64,000 nt of DNA from contig CAYFOM010000013.1 in NCBI GenBank assembly GCA_964344765.1, positions 37,469-101,468 on the forward strand, in the 5' to 3' direction. Each line of letters opens with the position of its first letter. The stretch's first letter is position 1. Shown piece by piece: positions 16,644-25,896 of the stretch. The translations under genes were made by a program, and so were the position numbers. The notes under the pieces were generated by a model. That model was not told the origin of the DNA. It saw only the letters and a program-made list of their open reading frames with translations, and searched no databases. Origin of the DNA: JACNIZ01 sp964344765. GTDB taxonomy: Bacteria; Planctomycetota; UBA1135.

Positions 16644-18086
16644 ATGCGAAAGAAGAAAACCCTGACCACGGCCAACGGCAGCCCCATCGCCGACAACCAA
16701 AATTCCTTGACCGCCGGCCGCTCCGGCCCGTTGCTGGCCCAAGACTGGCAGCTGCTGGAAAAACACGCGCACTTCAACCGAGAGCGCATCCCCGAACGCG
16801 TCGTGCACGCCAAGGGCTCCGGTGCCATCGGCACCTTCACCGCAACCGACGACATCAGCGATTTGAGCCGGGCGGCGGTGTTTAAAAAGGGCGCGAAGAC
16901 GGAATGCTTCCTTCGCTTCTCCACCGTCGCTGGGGAAATGGGCGCCGCCGACGCTGAGCGCGACGTGCGCGGCTTTGCGCTGAAGTTCTACACCGAAGAG
17001 GGCAATTGGGATTTGGTCGGCAACAACACGCCGGTGTTTTTCCTGCGCGATCCTTATAAGTTCCCGGATTTCATCCACACGCAAAAGCGCGATCCGCAAA
17101 CCAATCTGCGCAACCCGATTTCGATGTGGGATTTCTGGTCGCTCAGTCCGGAGAGCCTGCACCAACTCACCATCTTGTTCAGCGACCGCGGCTTGCCGAG
17201 CAGCTACCGCCACATCAATGGTTATGGTTCTCACACTTACAGTTTGATCGACGCCGACGGCAAGCGCGTTTGGGTTAAGTTCCATTTCAAAACGCAGCAA
17301 GGCATTCAAAACCTGAGTGAGCAACAAGCCGCTGATTTGATCGGGCAGGATCGCGAAAGTCATCAGCGCGATTTGTTTGAAGCCATCGCCAATCGCGACT
17401 TCCCGCGCTGGACGGTCAAAATTCAAACGATGACCGAAGAGCAAGCCCAAGCTGCCGCCTTTGATCCCTTTGACCTCACTAAGGTGTGGCCACATGCCGA
17501 TTACCCGCTGCGCGAAATCGGCGTGCTGGAATTGAATCGCAACCCCGAAAACTACTTCGCTGAAGTCGAGCAGTCGGCCTTCTCCCCCGCCAACGTGGTG
17601 CCGGGAATTGGTCATAGTCCCGACCGCATGTTGCAAGCGCGCATCTTCAGCTACGCCGACGCCCACCGCTACCGCTTGGGCGTCAATCACGACATGCTTC
17701 CGGTCAATGCGCCGCGTGCAACCAGCGCCAACAACTATTACCGCGACGGTCAAATGCGATTTGATGGCAATGGTGGCGGTGCAGTGAATTACGAACCGAA
17801 CAGCTTTGATGGTCCGGCTGAAGATCCGAGTGTGTTGGAACCACCGCTCCCGTTGAACGGTTCTGCTGCGCGTTACAACCACCGCGACAACAATGACGAT
17901 TACACCCAAGCCGGTAATTTGTTCCGCTTATTCGATGACGGGCAGCGTCAGCGATTGGCAGCCGCAATCGCCGGTGCCATGCAAGGTGTGCCGCAGGAAA
18001 TCATCGATCGCCAGCTGGAGCACTTCGACCGCGCCGATCCGGAATACGGTCAACGGGTGCGTGCGGCGTTGAAGGATGCATCGTAA
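16644..18086 (+). CDS. katA: monofunctional haem catalase
   Basis: The 480-residue small-subunit catalase degrades hydrogen peroxide. The distal His55 (ERVVHAKGSGAIGTF), Asn in GNNTPVFFLRDPYKFPDFIHTQKR, and the proximal haem-ligand motif RMLQARIFSYADAHRYRLG are all intact. Length matches clade 3 catalases. It probably belongs to the peroxide response governed by the nearby Fur/PerR-like gene; a TTGCGACATTATC...GATATCATC stretch just before the ATG might hold a degenerate operator, but the match to the regulator's own site is weak. Confidence 0.96.
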   Translation: MRKKKTLTTANGSPIADNQNSLTAGRSGPLLAQDWQLLEKHAHFNRERIPERVVHAKGSGAIGTFTATDDISDLSRAAVFKKGAKTECFLRFSTVAGEMGAADAERDVRGFALKFYTEEGNWDLVGNNTPVFFLRDPYKFPDFIHTQKRDPQTNLRNPISMWDFWSLSPESLHQLTILFSDRGLPSSYRHINGYGSHTYSLIDADGKRVWVKFHFKTQQGIQNLSEQQAADLIGQDRESHQRDLFEAIANRDFPRWTVKIQTMTEEQAQAAAFDPFDLTKVWPHADYPLREIGVLELNRNPENYFAEVEQSAFSPANVVPGIGHSPDRMLQARIFSYADAHRYRLGVNHDMLPVNAPRATSANNYYRDGQMRFDGNGGGAVNYEPNSFDGPAEDPSVLEPPLPLNGSAARYNHRDNNDDYTQAGNLFRLFDDGQRQRLAAAIAGAMQGVPQEIIDRQLEHFDRADPEYGQRVRAALKDAS

Positions 18087-18103
18087 ATGATTACTGGTTA
18101 TCA

Positions 18104-18140
18104 ACTTGCGGCCAAGGATTTGGGAACCTTGGTCGCAAGT
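18104..18140 (+). terminator. hairpin after katA
   Basis: ACTTGCGGCCAAGG (18104-18117) pairs with CCTTGGTCGCAAGT (18127-18140), 14 pairs with one G-U and a 9-base loop, 17 bases after the catalase stop. It lacks a good T-tract, so it may be a transcript-end structure rather than a strict intrinsic terminator. Confidence 0.5.
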
Positions 18141-18248
18141 GCTTCATCCAATAGGTGACGTCGCCCTGATGGGTTACCGGTCGCCCCCCCACGCGCTCCG
18201 ACTACGGAATGCAGCTTCCCAGAAGCCCAGGGGCGGCGGTGAATCCTC

Positions 18249-19373
18249 ATGCAAAAACAACCACCACTTCCTCCCTTTCTTTTCCGACGTCTGGCCGTTG
18301 CCATTCTCGCCGTTAGCTTGGCACTGCCCGCCGTTGCTCAGCAGCAGGCGAATTCCGCTACCAAGCAAGGCAACCGCGCCGCGGTGCTGCGGGCAAACAG
18401 CCACCTGACTTCCACGCCGTTGATCCCGGGAGCGATCGCGACCTTTGAATTTGAAAAAGCCGCTCCCGCAGCGACCCTTGCTTTGATCTATTCCCTTCAA
18501 GGGTACGATCCAAGTCAGATCCCCAACTGCCCAGATTTATTCTCGCCGCTGAAGTTGGCGCAGCTACAGGGACTTGGTCAAACCGATGGCTTCGGCAATG
18601 CCACTTTCTATGTTTATGTTCCAGCCGTAGGCATGGGCTTGCCGGTTTGGATTCAAGGACTCGACAATGAATACTGCACGCTTTCCAACGCGTTAAGTGC
18701 GGTGATGGATGGCACGCCGACCATCCCCTACATTCAAGTCGAGCCGTCGAACGATCCCGAAACCATTCCTTATGGCGAAGGCAAATCCGTCGTGGCTACG
18801 GTAAATGGAAACATTAGCGTTTCGGACACCGGCGACGCCAACGGTACCGCTGTGGTGCAAATTCCCGGTTTGCCCGACGGTGACGTCACCATCACTGCCA
18901 ATGCGTTTTCCATTGAGCTGGGGACCACAACGATGGACTTCCGCACGTTGGGCAACGACGACAACGTTTCAGTGAATGGCGTATTAACTCCGATCACGAC
19001 CGTTATCGATCAATACGCGGCCGATATCAAAGCCGGCCTAGCGATGGCGAATTGGCACACGCATAGCAAACTGATGCTGGCTGCAATTGCGATGGCGTCG
19101 ACGCCCTCTTGGCGAGCGAATACCGTGACTTCGCAGTACGAAGCCGGTGCACCGCCCATTTGGCGCAAGGATTCGTCGATCACCGGCGCCGCCAGCGTTT
19201 ACTCGATGACGCATATCGGCTGCAGCGTTTTGCAAACCGAATGCGCCGGCAAAGAGGCGATCCACCGCGGTGGCGTGTCGCTGCTCACCCAAGTGTTGGT
19301 GCCTGAGTGCACGACGCAAGGCTTGGACACCGCAGCGCTTTGCTACAGCTACACCAACGACATTTGGAATTAA
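18249..19373 (+). CDS. secreted protein of unknown function
   Basis: The 374-residue product has a clear Sec signal (MQKQPPLPPFLFRRLAVAILAVSLALPAVAQQQ). The mature part looks all-beta, with GAIATFEFEKAAPAATLALIYSLQG and FGNATFYVYVPAVGMGLPVWIQGLD resembling a repeated jelly-roll strand motif found in secreted planctomycete-type proteins. A C-terminal stretch contains paired cysteines. I recognise no catalytic motif. It is convergent with cysS, 25 bases away. Confidence 0.7.
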   Translation: MQKQPPLPPFLFRRLAVAILAVSLALPAVAQQQANSATKQGNRAAVLRANSHLTSTPLIPGAIATFEFEKAAPAATLALIYSLQGYDPSQIPNCPDLFSPLKLAQLQGLGQTDGFGNATFYVYVPAVGMGLPVWIQGLDNEYCTLSNALSAVMDGTPTIPYIQVEPSNDPETIPYGEGKSVVATVNGNISVSDTGDANGTAVVQIPGLPDGDVTITANAFSIELGTTTMDFRTLGNDDNVSVNGVLTPITTVIDQYAADIKAGLAMANWHTHSKLMLAAIAMASTPSWRANTVTSQYEAGAPPIWRKDSSITGAASVYSMTHIGCSVLQTECAGKEAIHRGGVSLLTQVLVPECTTQGLDTAALCYSYTNDIWN

Positions 19374-19398
19374 TCAGGGCTTCCTTAAGCCGCTCGGG

Positions 19399-20820
19399 TT
19401 AAGAGCGATGCCAATGCACCGAGCCGGCCTTGTCTTCAATGACGATGCCGGCTTCCTGCAATTGATCGCGGATCTCATCGGCGCGCGCCCAATCCTTCTC
19501 GGCGCGGGCAGTAGTTCGATCGGCAATCAATCCTTCGATTTGCTCATCGGACAAACCGCATGCGGCGCCGTCTTCCTCGAACAAGCCGAATAAATCATCG
19601 ACGCGATCTAAGAACTGCATCGCTTGTTCGGCGGCGGCACCGCTGAAAGCACTTTGCATGAACTGATTGCGCAAACCGAACACCGCACCCAAGGCTTCGG
19701 AAGTGTTGAGGTCATCGGCAATGGCTTGTTGGAAGCAGCTTTGCGCAGCCTCAATCGCCGCCATCGTTTCCGCCGACGCTTCGCTTTGATCGCGCGCTGC
19801 CGCCAGCAAACGACCGCGCCAATCGCACAAGTTTTTACGCGCTTCGGCCGCCCCTTCCAACGCTTCCCAAGTGAAGTTCAGCTGCGAACGGTAATGCCCG
19901 CGCATGATCAAAAAGCGGAAGTCCAACGCGCAGAAGCCGCGCTCGGCCAAGTCGTCCAAACTCCACACATTGCCTAGCGACTTCGACATCTTGCCGCCGT
20001 CCACTTGCAGGAACTTGGTGTGCATCCAATGCTTGACGAATTGCTTGCCGTTGGCGCATTCGGATTGAGCAATTTCGCATTCATGGTGAGGGAAGACGTT
20101 GTCTTCGCCGCCGGTATGAATGTCGAAACTCTCACCCAAATACTTCATCGACATCGCCGAGCATTCGATGTGCCAGCCGGGAAAGCCGTGCTCGCCGAAT
20201 TCGGTATTCCATTTCATCAAGTGCGCCGGATCGGACTTCCACAACGCAAAGTCGGCCGGATGCTTCTTCTCGTCATTCACTTCCAAGCGCGCACCGGCTT
20301 CCAACTCATCGACGCGGTTGCCCGACAACTTGCCGTACGCCGGGAACGAATGCACATCAAAGTAAACGTTATCGCCGACGCGATAAGCATTCCCCTTTTC
20401 GATCAACACTTTGACCATGTCGACCATTTCCGGAATGTGATCCGTCGCCCGCGGGTATTCATGCGCAGGCCGCACGCCCAACTGGTTCAAATCGGAAAAG
20501 AACTCCTGGCACACGTTATCGACAATCTGCCATGGATCGCACTTTTCCTTGCGCGCCTGCTTCAGCATTTTGTCTTCGCCATCATCGGCATCGTCGACCA
20601 AGTGGCCGACGTCGGTGATGTTCATGATTTGGGTGACTTCCCAACCCAATGAATCAAACAACCGACGCAGCAAATCAGCGAACAAAAACGAGCGGTAATT
20701 ACCGATGTGCGGCCGCTGGTAAACCGTCGGTCCGCAGTGGTACATGCGCACCTTGCCCGCCTCGATCGGTTCAAAATTCTCGACCTGGCGCGTGAACGAG
20801 TTGTAGAGCTTCAGTTCCAC
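19399..20820 (-). CDS. cysS: cysteinyl-tRNA synthetase
   Basis: The 473-residue class I synthetase starts at GTG 20820 (MELKLYNSFTRQ). It carries the zinc and HIGH region YHCGPTVYQRPHIGNYRSFLFADLLRR, further zinc ligands in GWHIECSAM and HHECEIAQSE, and the KMSKS loop GGKMSKSLGNV. The tRNA-binding DALR-like helical domain and C-terminus with the VIIEDK..VHWHR ending are typical. It charges tRNA-Cys in the cytoplasm. Confidence 0.97.
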   Translation of the reverse strand: MELKLYNSFTRQVENFEPIEAGKVRMYHCGPTVYQRPHIGNYRSFLFADLLRRLFDSLGWEVTQIMNITDVGHLVDDADDGEDKMLKQARKEKCDPWQIVDNVCQEFFSDLNQLGVRPAHEYPRATDHIPEMVDMVKVLIEKGNAYRVGDNVYFDVHSFPAYGKLSGNRVDELEAGARLEVNDEKKHPADFALWKSDPAHLMKWNTEFGEHGFPGWHIECSAMSMKYLGESFDIHTGGEDNVFPHHECEIAQSECANGKQFVKHWMHTKFLQVDGGKMSKSLGNVWSLDDLAERGFCALDFRFLIMRGHYRSQLNFTWEALEGAAEARKNLCDWRGRLLAAARDQSEASAETMAAIEAAQSCFQQAIADDLNTSEALGAVFGLRNQFMQSAFSGAAAEQAMQFLDRVDDLFGLFEEDGAACGLSDEQIEGLIADRTTARAEKDWARADEIRDQLQEAGIVIEDKAGSVHWHRS

Positions 20821-20829
20821 GCCGGGATT

Positions 20830-21567
20830 TTACCCGCGCCCGGCAAAAAGCTCCGGCACCGAACCGCCGTGTTTTGCGAAGTATCGGGCAAAACGCTGAC
20901 GTCGGGCGAAACGTTGCGGCTCGGTCAGCGGGCGCGGCATCAGCTTGGCACCGGCCAGGTCGATCACCCAGCAACGGCCGGCGTCGGCTTGCCACAGCAT
21001 GTTGCCGGGGTGTAAATCGGTGGCCCACAGGCCGACGTCGCACAGCTGGTCCAGCAGCGTATCCGCGGCTTGTAGCGCGGCAGTTTGCTCACGCGCGTCG
21101 AAGACGGTGACCGCGCCCGGCACTTCCTCGGTGACCAAATGCTGGCGCCAGCTCAAACCGCGCTTCACCGCCAAGGCCAGTAAGACCCTGGGCGTATCGA
21201 TGCCGCGCGTGCGCAACGCTTCGCTGAGGTCCAACTCGGCCTTCAAACGCCGCGGAGAGCGGTAGCGGTTGCCCTGCAGGCCTCCCAGCAGCCCGCCGTG
21301 TCGATTGATGCGCCACACGCCATGCTTGACCGTCGCGGTGGTAGCGTCGAGCTCGGCGGCGGAGTTGCCGTCGGCACCAAAGACCACCCTTCGTGTACTG
21401 CCTCGGCCACCGCCCACCACCATGTCGGCCGCCGCTGCGCGTTTATTCAGCATCGCCTCGCCGTCGGCCAGCCACGCGGCCCAATCTTCGGCGCCTTCGA
21501 GTTCGGTCGCCAACCACAAACGCACGCCCGGCGCGGTTTGCAGCAGGTGGGTGGCGGACTCAGCCAT
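20830..21567 (-). CDS. lipopolysaccharide kinase-like protein (Kdo/WaaP fold)
   Basis: About 245 residues of a eukaryotic-type kinase fold reduced to essentials: a basic GNRYRSPRRLKAELDLSEALRTRGIDTPRVL middle, the catalytic loop LWATDLHPGNMLWQ, and the metal-binding VIDLAGAKLMPRPL (DLAGAK in place of DFG). This pattern is that of Kdo/WaaP-type LPS core kinases. I start at ATG 21567; the longer frame would run into the divergent GT9 gene. The GT9 gene begins 29 bases away on the other strand, suggesting an LPS core locus. The phosphate acceptor is not known. Confidence 0.75.
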   Translation of the reverse strand: MAESATHLLQTAPGVRLWLATELEGAEDWAAWLADGEAMLNKRAAAADMVVGGGRGSTRRVVFGADGNSAAELDATTATVKHGVWRINRHGGLLGGLQGNRYRSPRRLKAELDLSEALRTRGIDTPRVLLALAVKRGLSWRQHLVTEEVPGAVTVFDAREQTAALQAADTLLDQLCDVGLWATDLHPGNMLWQADAGRCWVIDLAGAKLMPRPLTEPQRFARRQRFARYFAKHGGSVPELFAGRG

Positions 21568-21596
21568 GCCAGGATGGTATCTTTCCCGCCGACGCA

Positions 21597-22724
21597 ATGT
21601 CATCGCCCCTACCGTCAAAGCAAAGGTCCCAGCTGCCGCCCAATGCACGCGTGCTGGTGGTCCGCCTCAGTGCGCTGGGCGACGTGGTGTTTGCCATCCC
21701 GGCGGTGGCCGCGCTGCGCAAAATGCTGCCCGACGCGCAAATCGATTGGTTGGTCGAAGACCGCCACGCGTCGTTGTTGCGCTCGTTGCCGCTGCACGAT
21801 GAATGCCATATATTCCCGCGCAGTGCATGGAAGGGCCGCGGCGGCTTGGGTCGAATTTGGAAGCACATCCGCGATTTGCGCCGCTTGCGGCGCTACGACG
21901 TCATTCTTGACTTCCAAGGCAATTTGAAAAGCTCGATGCAGGTACGCGCCATTCCTGCCGAGCTGAAGATCGGCTTTGATCGCGGCGTGGCCAAAGAAGG
22001 TGCATATCGGCGTTACGACCATCGCGTCGCCAATCCGGGGCGAGTTCCGCGCGCGCTGCGTGATTTTGCTTTGGTGCGCGAGCTGGCTCAGCTGAAAGGC
22101 TTGGCCTTGCCAGGCGCCGATGGCTCCTCAGAAGCAAGCAAGCAGTTGCCTGCGATTGCCCAACTCGACGCCTGGCCGATGCCGTCGGATGTGATTGCCG
22201 AAATGGCGGTTTCGCTGGCCACCGATGCGCAGCAAAACCAGCCATTGGTGCTACTCCACACCAGCGTGACGTCTTACGGCAAAGACAAAGAGTGGCCGCT
22301 GGAAGGATGGGTGGAGCTGATCCGCGGCCTGACCAAGCAAGATCGCCGCGTGCGCTTGCTGTGGACCCCCGGCGACCGTCCGCACGTCGAAAAGATCCTG
22401 TCGTATTGTCCGCAAGCGCAGCTCGCGCCGCCGACACCGTCGCTGGAGCACTTGATGGCCTTGCTAGACGAGGCGGCGCTGACCATCGGCACCGATAGCG
22501 GTCCGGTGCATTTGGCGGCGCTGCGCGGCAACCGAGTCCTGGGATTGTACGGCCCCACTGATCCGGTGCGCTTCGCCCCTCCCGGGCCGGACGTGCATCT
22601 GATCAGCGCGTTGCCACTGGACCAGGAACCGCCCAAACGCGACCGCAGCTGCCGCTCGCCGCTGATGGAGCAAATCGCCGCCGCCGATGTGCTCGCTCAA
22701 GCGGTTAAGCTGCTGGATGCTTAA
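21597..22724 (+). CDS. glycosyltransferase family 9 (heptosyltransferase-like)
   Basis: From ATG 21597 the 375-residue protein shows the GT9 N-terminus (RVLVVRLSALGDVVFAIPAVAALRKMLPDAQIDWLVE), a middle RYDVILDFQGNLKSSMQVRAI, and the sugar-nucleotide motif IGTDSGPVHLAALRGNRVLGLYGPTDPVRFAP. Family members (WaaC/WaaF) transfer ADP-heptose to LPS inner core at the cytoplasmic face. The LPS kinase-like gene is divergent next door. The eight-base overlap ATGCTTAA couples it to the following thioredoxin-like gene. Confidence 0.9.
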   Translation: MSSPLPSKQRSQLPPNARVLVVRLSALGDVVFAIPAVAALRKMLPDAQIDWLVEDRHASLLRSLPLHDECHIFPRSAWKGRGGLGRIWKHIRDLRRLRRYDVILDFQGNLKSSMQVRAIPAELKIGFDRGVAKEGAYRRYDHRVANPGRVPRALRDFALVRELAQLKGLALPGADGSSEASKQLPAIAQLDAWPMPSDVIAEMAVSLATDAQQNQPLVLLHTSVTSYGKDKEWPLEGWVELIRGLTKQDRRVRLLWTPGDRPHVEKILSYCPQAQLAPPTPSLEHLMALLDEAALTIGTDSGPVHLAALRGNRVLGLYGPTDPVRFAPPGPDVHLISALPLDQEPPKRDRSCRSPLMEQIAAADVLAQAVKLLDA

Positions 22725-24123
22725 AGCAGTCCTGGGTCTCCTGTGCGCCGTCGGTTTGTCGACCAGCGCTGCGAACCTTGCAGCCCAACAAATGAGTGAT
22801 CAGCCGATTTTCCAAGACGGTGGGCCGTTGCCGGAGATTTCCTTCCCCAACATCAACGGTAGCGGCGACGTCGACCTGGCTGATTTTCGCGGCAAGAAGT
22901 TATTGCTGATCCAGTTTGCGTCGTGGTGAGCGGGTTGCCGCGCGCACGTGCCGGTCTGGCATGAGTTGACCAAGGAGTTGCGCGAGGCGGGTGAACTGCA
23001 AGTGGTCGGCATTACCCAAGAGCAGCACGCCGAGCGCTGTCAGTTATGGGCCCAGTGGCAGCAAATCGACTGGCCGATTTTGTGGGATCCGTATAACCGC
23101 ACCGGCAGTTCGGCGGTGCCGATTGCGATGGCCGTCGATGAGTACGGCGTGATTCGCAACATGCGTTTGCATCCGCGCAAGTTTGAGACTCAGTTTGTGC
23201 GCGACTTTATGCAGAAGCAATTTCCGGCGCCGGCGATTTCCGAGCGGCGCAAAATTGCCGAACATCCGCAGTGGCGGCAGTTGATTCCCGAGTTGCAGAA
23301 GTTGCTGCAAAGCGATTCCGAAAATGCAACGGCGTGGTTCCGCTTAGGCGTCGCGCTGCGCATGCGCTTTGATCAAAATGACGCCACCATGCAAGCCGAC
23401 GATTTTCAGCAAGCGGTGAACTGTTGGAGTCGCGCGTTAAAGCTCAAGCCCAGTCAGTACATTTGGCGCCGGCGCATTCAGCAATGGGGTCCGAAATTGG
23501 ATAAGCCGTACCCCTTTTATGATTGGGTGATCGAAGCTCAGCAGCAGATTCGCGAACGCGGCGAAGCGCCAATTTCCTTGCCGATTCGAGTGTTTCCGGC
23601 GGCGGTTCCGTCGGGCGACGGAAGTGAAGCAGTGGCGCGAAATGCCTTCAACGACAACGACGGCATGGTGCCGCGCGATGCCGATCAAGCGGTTGCCATT
23701 CAACATGCTTGGGTGCCGAATACGCAAAAACCCAAAGACGGTGCGGGCGCTACTGCGCGTTTGCATTTGCTGTTGCGGCCTGATGCCACTCGCGAAGTAC
23801 ATTGGGGCTGGGACGGTGGCCCGGTGCAAATTTGGATGTACGACGCCGAGGGCTGGAAGATTCAGCAAGACTACTTTCGCTTGGAACCCCAAACGGAAGT
23901 GGACGCTCAGGGCAAGCATATTCCGCTGCCCAACATGGATGGCAGCACGCAGGGCGTCAACTTTGAGCTTCAACGCACAAGCGGTGATGCGGCAACCGAA
24001 TTGACCGGCGTCGCCTATTACTACATTTGCATCGGCGAAAGCGGTGAGTGCACCTTCCTGGCTCAGGATTTCCGCATCCCGCTCCCGACCACAAAGTCGG
24101 CCGAAGCAAACGGCGACGAGTAA
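22717..24123 (+). CDS. probable selenoprotein: exported thioredoxin-like (TlpA/redoxin) protein with in-frame UGA as Sec71
   Basis: The frame has one TGA at 22927-22929 and otherwise reads to TAA at 24123, 468 residues. Order: Sec signal (MLKAVLGLLCAVGLSTSAANLAA), redoxin domain with FRGKKLLLIQFASW-U-AGCR, so the TGA occupies the first Cys of the thioredoxin CxxC; the second, Cys74, is intact, and the cis-Pro motif follows (SAVPIAMAVDEYG). Then come TPR-like helices (about 210-270) and a beta domain ending YYYICIGESGECTFLAQDFRIPL, whose Cys pair recalls DsbD-alpha. Protein similarity continues on both sides of the TGA, and a SECIS-like hairpin follows. A Trp readthrough or sequence error is less likely. 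Confidence 0.85.
22930..22971 (+). promoter_or_regulatory. SECIS-like RNA element downstream of UGA
   Basis: GTGCC (22948-22952), loop GGTCT (22953-22957), GGCAT (22958-22962), extended by a C-G pair (22947/22963) and, after an A-A mismatch, two more pairs. The loop starts 23 bases after the TGA, inside the usual bacterial range of 16 to 37. Loop GGUCU matches the GGUCU within the E. coli fdhF SECIS loop, and the G at the loop start is the expected SelB contact. It lies in the coding sequence, as bacterial SECIS elements do. Confidence 0.75.
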
Positions 24124-24126
24124 CTT

Positions 24127-25872
24127 TTAGCGCAAAGTCAGGCGATAAGGCAGACGCGCTTGCACACCATTGCGCGGCGTCAGCTTTTTGACCGACTGCA
24201 CCAGCTTGCCGAGTTGCACAAAGTCCGACGGCGATTCCTCGACCAGACTGGCGATGAATTCGTCGAATGCGTCGGGCTCGTGAGTCCAATACTCAACGGT
24301 ATAGCCATCGCTTAAACCGGCCAGTCCGGCGGCGCGTTGCAGCGCGTCGTTCAAGCTGCCGACCTTATCGATCAAGCCCAGTTCCAACGCGCGCGTGCCC
24401 GACCAAACTCGGCCTTGGGCCATTTCATGCACGTCGGGCACCTCCAATTGGCGGCCGCGCGCGACCCGTTCCAAGAAACCGTCATACACCTCGTCAACCG
24501 AAATTTGCAGGCGCGCCAGCGTGGCTTCGCTCTTGGAGCGATATAGCGAGTAAGGATCGGAGTGCGGGCCCAACTCGACGGTCTCTACAGCTACACCCAA
24601 TTCGTCGGCTAGTTTGGCCACATTTGGGTACATGCCAAACACGCCGATGGATCCGGTCACGGTGTTGGCTTCGGCGTAGATTTCATCAGCCAAGCTGGAA
24701 ATCCAATAGCCGCCGGATGCAGCCACATCGCCCATCGAAATGATCAGCGGTTTTTCGGCGGCGAGCAATTCCACTTGATGCAAAATCACCTCGGAAGCCG
24801 ACGCACTTCCGCCCGGGCTGTTGACGCGCAACACGACCGCGGCAATGCCTTCATCCAAGCGCGCGTTTTCCAACGTTGCAGCTAGCGATTCGCCGCCGAT
24901 TTGCTCTTCGGAACCGCCATCGATGATTTCGCCTTCGGCAAAGAGCACCGCAACCGTTGCGCCATCGGCACGCTCGTCTTCTTGGTACTCGACATCAATG
25001 TAGTCCTCCAACCAAATGTGCTCGTAGTCATAACGACCGGCGCCTTCCCATTGGCCTTCGCCGGTGATTTCGCGCAACTCACTTGCCACCTCTTCTTCGT
25101 AGCGGAGCTCGTGAATCAATCCAACTTCCACGCCTTCCGAGGACGTCAGCACGCCGCGCTCGGTGACTAGGGTTTGCAGCTGCGCCAAATCCAAACCATA
25201 CCCCTCGGCAATGGCTTGCAAACATGGTTGGAAGATGTCTTCCAACAAGGTGCGAATCTGTTCGCGGTTTTCGTCCGACATTTGGTTCAGCATGTACGGC
25301 TCCACCGCCGACTTAAATTTGCCGACTCGCGTAACCTGAACCTCGACTCCAAAACGTTGAAAGGCATCGGCGTAATAATTCACTTCAGCCGACGGCCCGC
25401 CAAGGTCAACCTCACTAAACGGCGGCGCGTAAGTGCGGTCGCCAACCGATGCCAAATACAGCGCGCGTTCGTCGTAATAGCTGAAGTAAGTGGTGATCGG
25501 TTTTTGCGCATCGGAAAAATCCTGCAACGCATCGCGCACCTCTTTCAAACTCGCCCAGCCGGTCGCCCCGACCGCCCCGGTCAAATACAGACCAACGATG
25601 CGCGGATCGTCGGCGGCCAAACGAATGCTCTTGGCGATGGTGTGCAGCGGGTATGGATTGACGTCGCTGGAATAGCCCAACAGCGCACTCAAGCCGGCAG
25701 GTTTTGGGTCGTCGACAATGGGCAGGCTGAGGTCAACGACCAAAATTGAGTCGTCGTAAACCACGGTGGCATCGACCTCGGGCATGCTGCCAAGCAGCGC
25801 CATCATCAGCAAAAAGCCAAGCAATGCCACACCAACCATGGTGGCCAAAACGTTGCGGATGAAGTTGGACAT
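24127..25872 (-). CDS. sppA: signal peptide peptidase SppA (S49 serine protease)
   Basis: The 581-residue protein has one N-terminal membrane anchor (NVLATMVGVALLGFLLMMALLGSMP) followed by two S49 repeats, matching the long SppA form of E. coli. The catalytic Lys187 lies in VGKFKSAVEPYML of the first repeat, and Ser386 in GDVAASGGYWISSLADEIYAEANTVTGSIGVFG of the second. It digests released signal peptides in the membrane. It converges on the selenoprotein gene with only three bases between stops. Confidence 0.93.
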   Translation of the reverse strand: MSNFIRNVLATMVGVALLGFLLMMALLGSMPEVDATVVYDDSILVVDLSLPIVDDPKPAGLSALLGYSSDVNPYPLHTIAKSIRLAADDPRIVGLYLTGAVGATGWASLKEVRDALQDFSDAQKPITTYFSYYDERALYLASVGDRTYAPPFSEVDLGGPSAEVNYYADAFQRFGVEVQVTRVGKFKSAVEPYMLNQMSDENREQIRTLLEDIFQPCLQAIAEGYGLDLAQLQTLVTERGVLTSSEGVEVGLIHELRYEEEVASELREITGEGQWEGAGRYDYEHIWLEDYIDVEYQEDERADGATVAVLFAEGEIIDGGSEEQIGGESLAATLENARLDEGIAAVVLRVNSPGGSASASEVILHQVELLAAEKPLIISMGDVAASGGYWISSLADEIYAEANTVTGSIGVFGMYPNVAKLADELGVAVETVELGPHSDPYSLYRSKSEATLARLQISVDEVYDGFLERVARGRQLEVPDVHEMAQGRVWSGTRALELGLIDKVGSLNDALQRAAGLAGLSDGYTVEYWTHEPDAFDEFIASLVEESPSDFVQLGKLVQSVKKLTPRNGVQARLPYRLTLR

Positions 25873-25896
25873 GGAATCGGATTATCGCAGGTAAGG

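Noticed and set aside
22687..22929. A short truncated protein ending at TGA 22929, with a separate second gene from 22948
   Set aside because: The two halves join in one frame into a single redoxin domain around the CxxC motif, and the SECIS-like hairpin explains the stop. Reading it as a pseudogene or as two genes leaves the domain cut through its active site.
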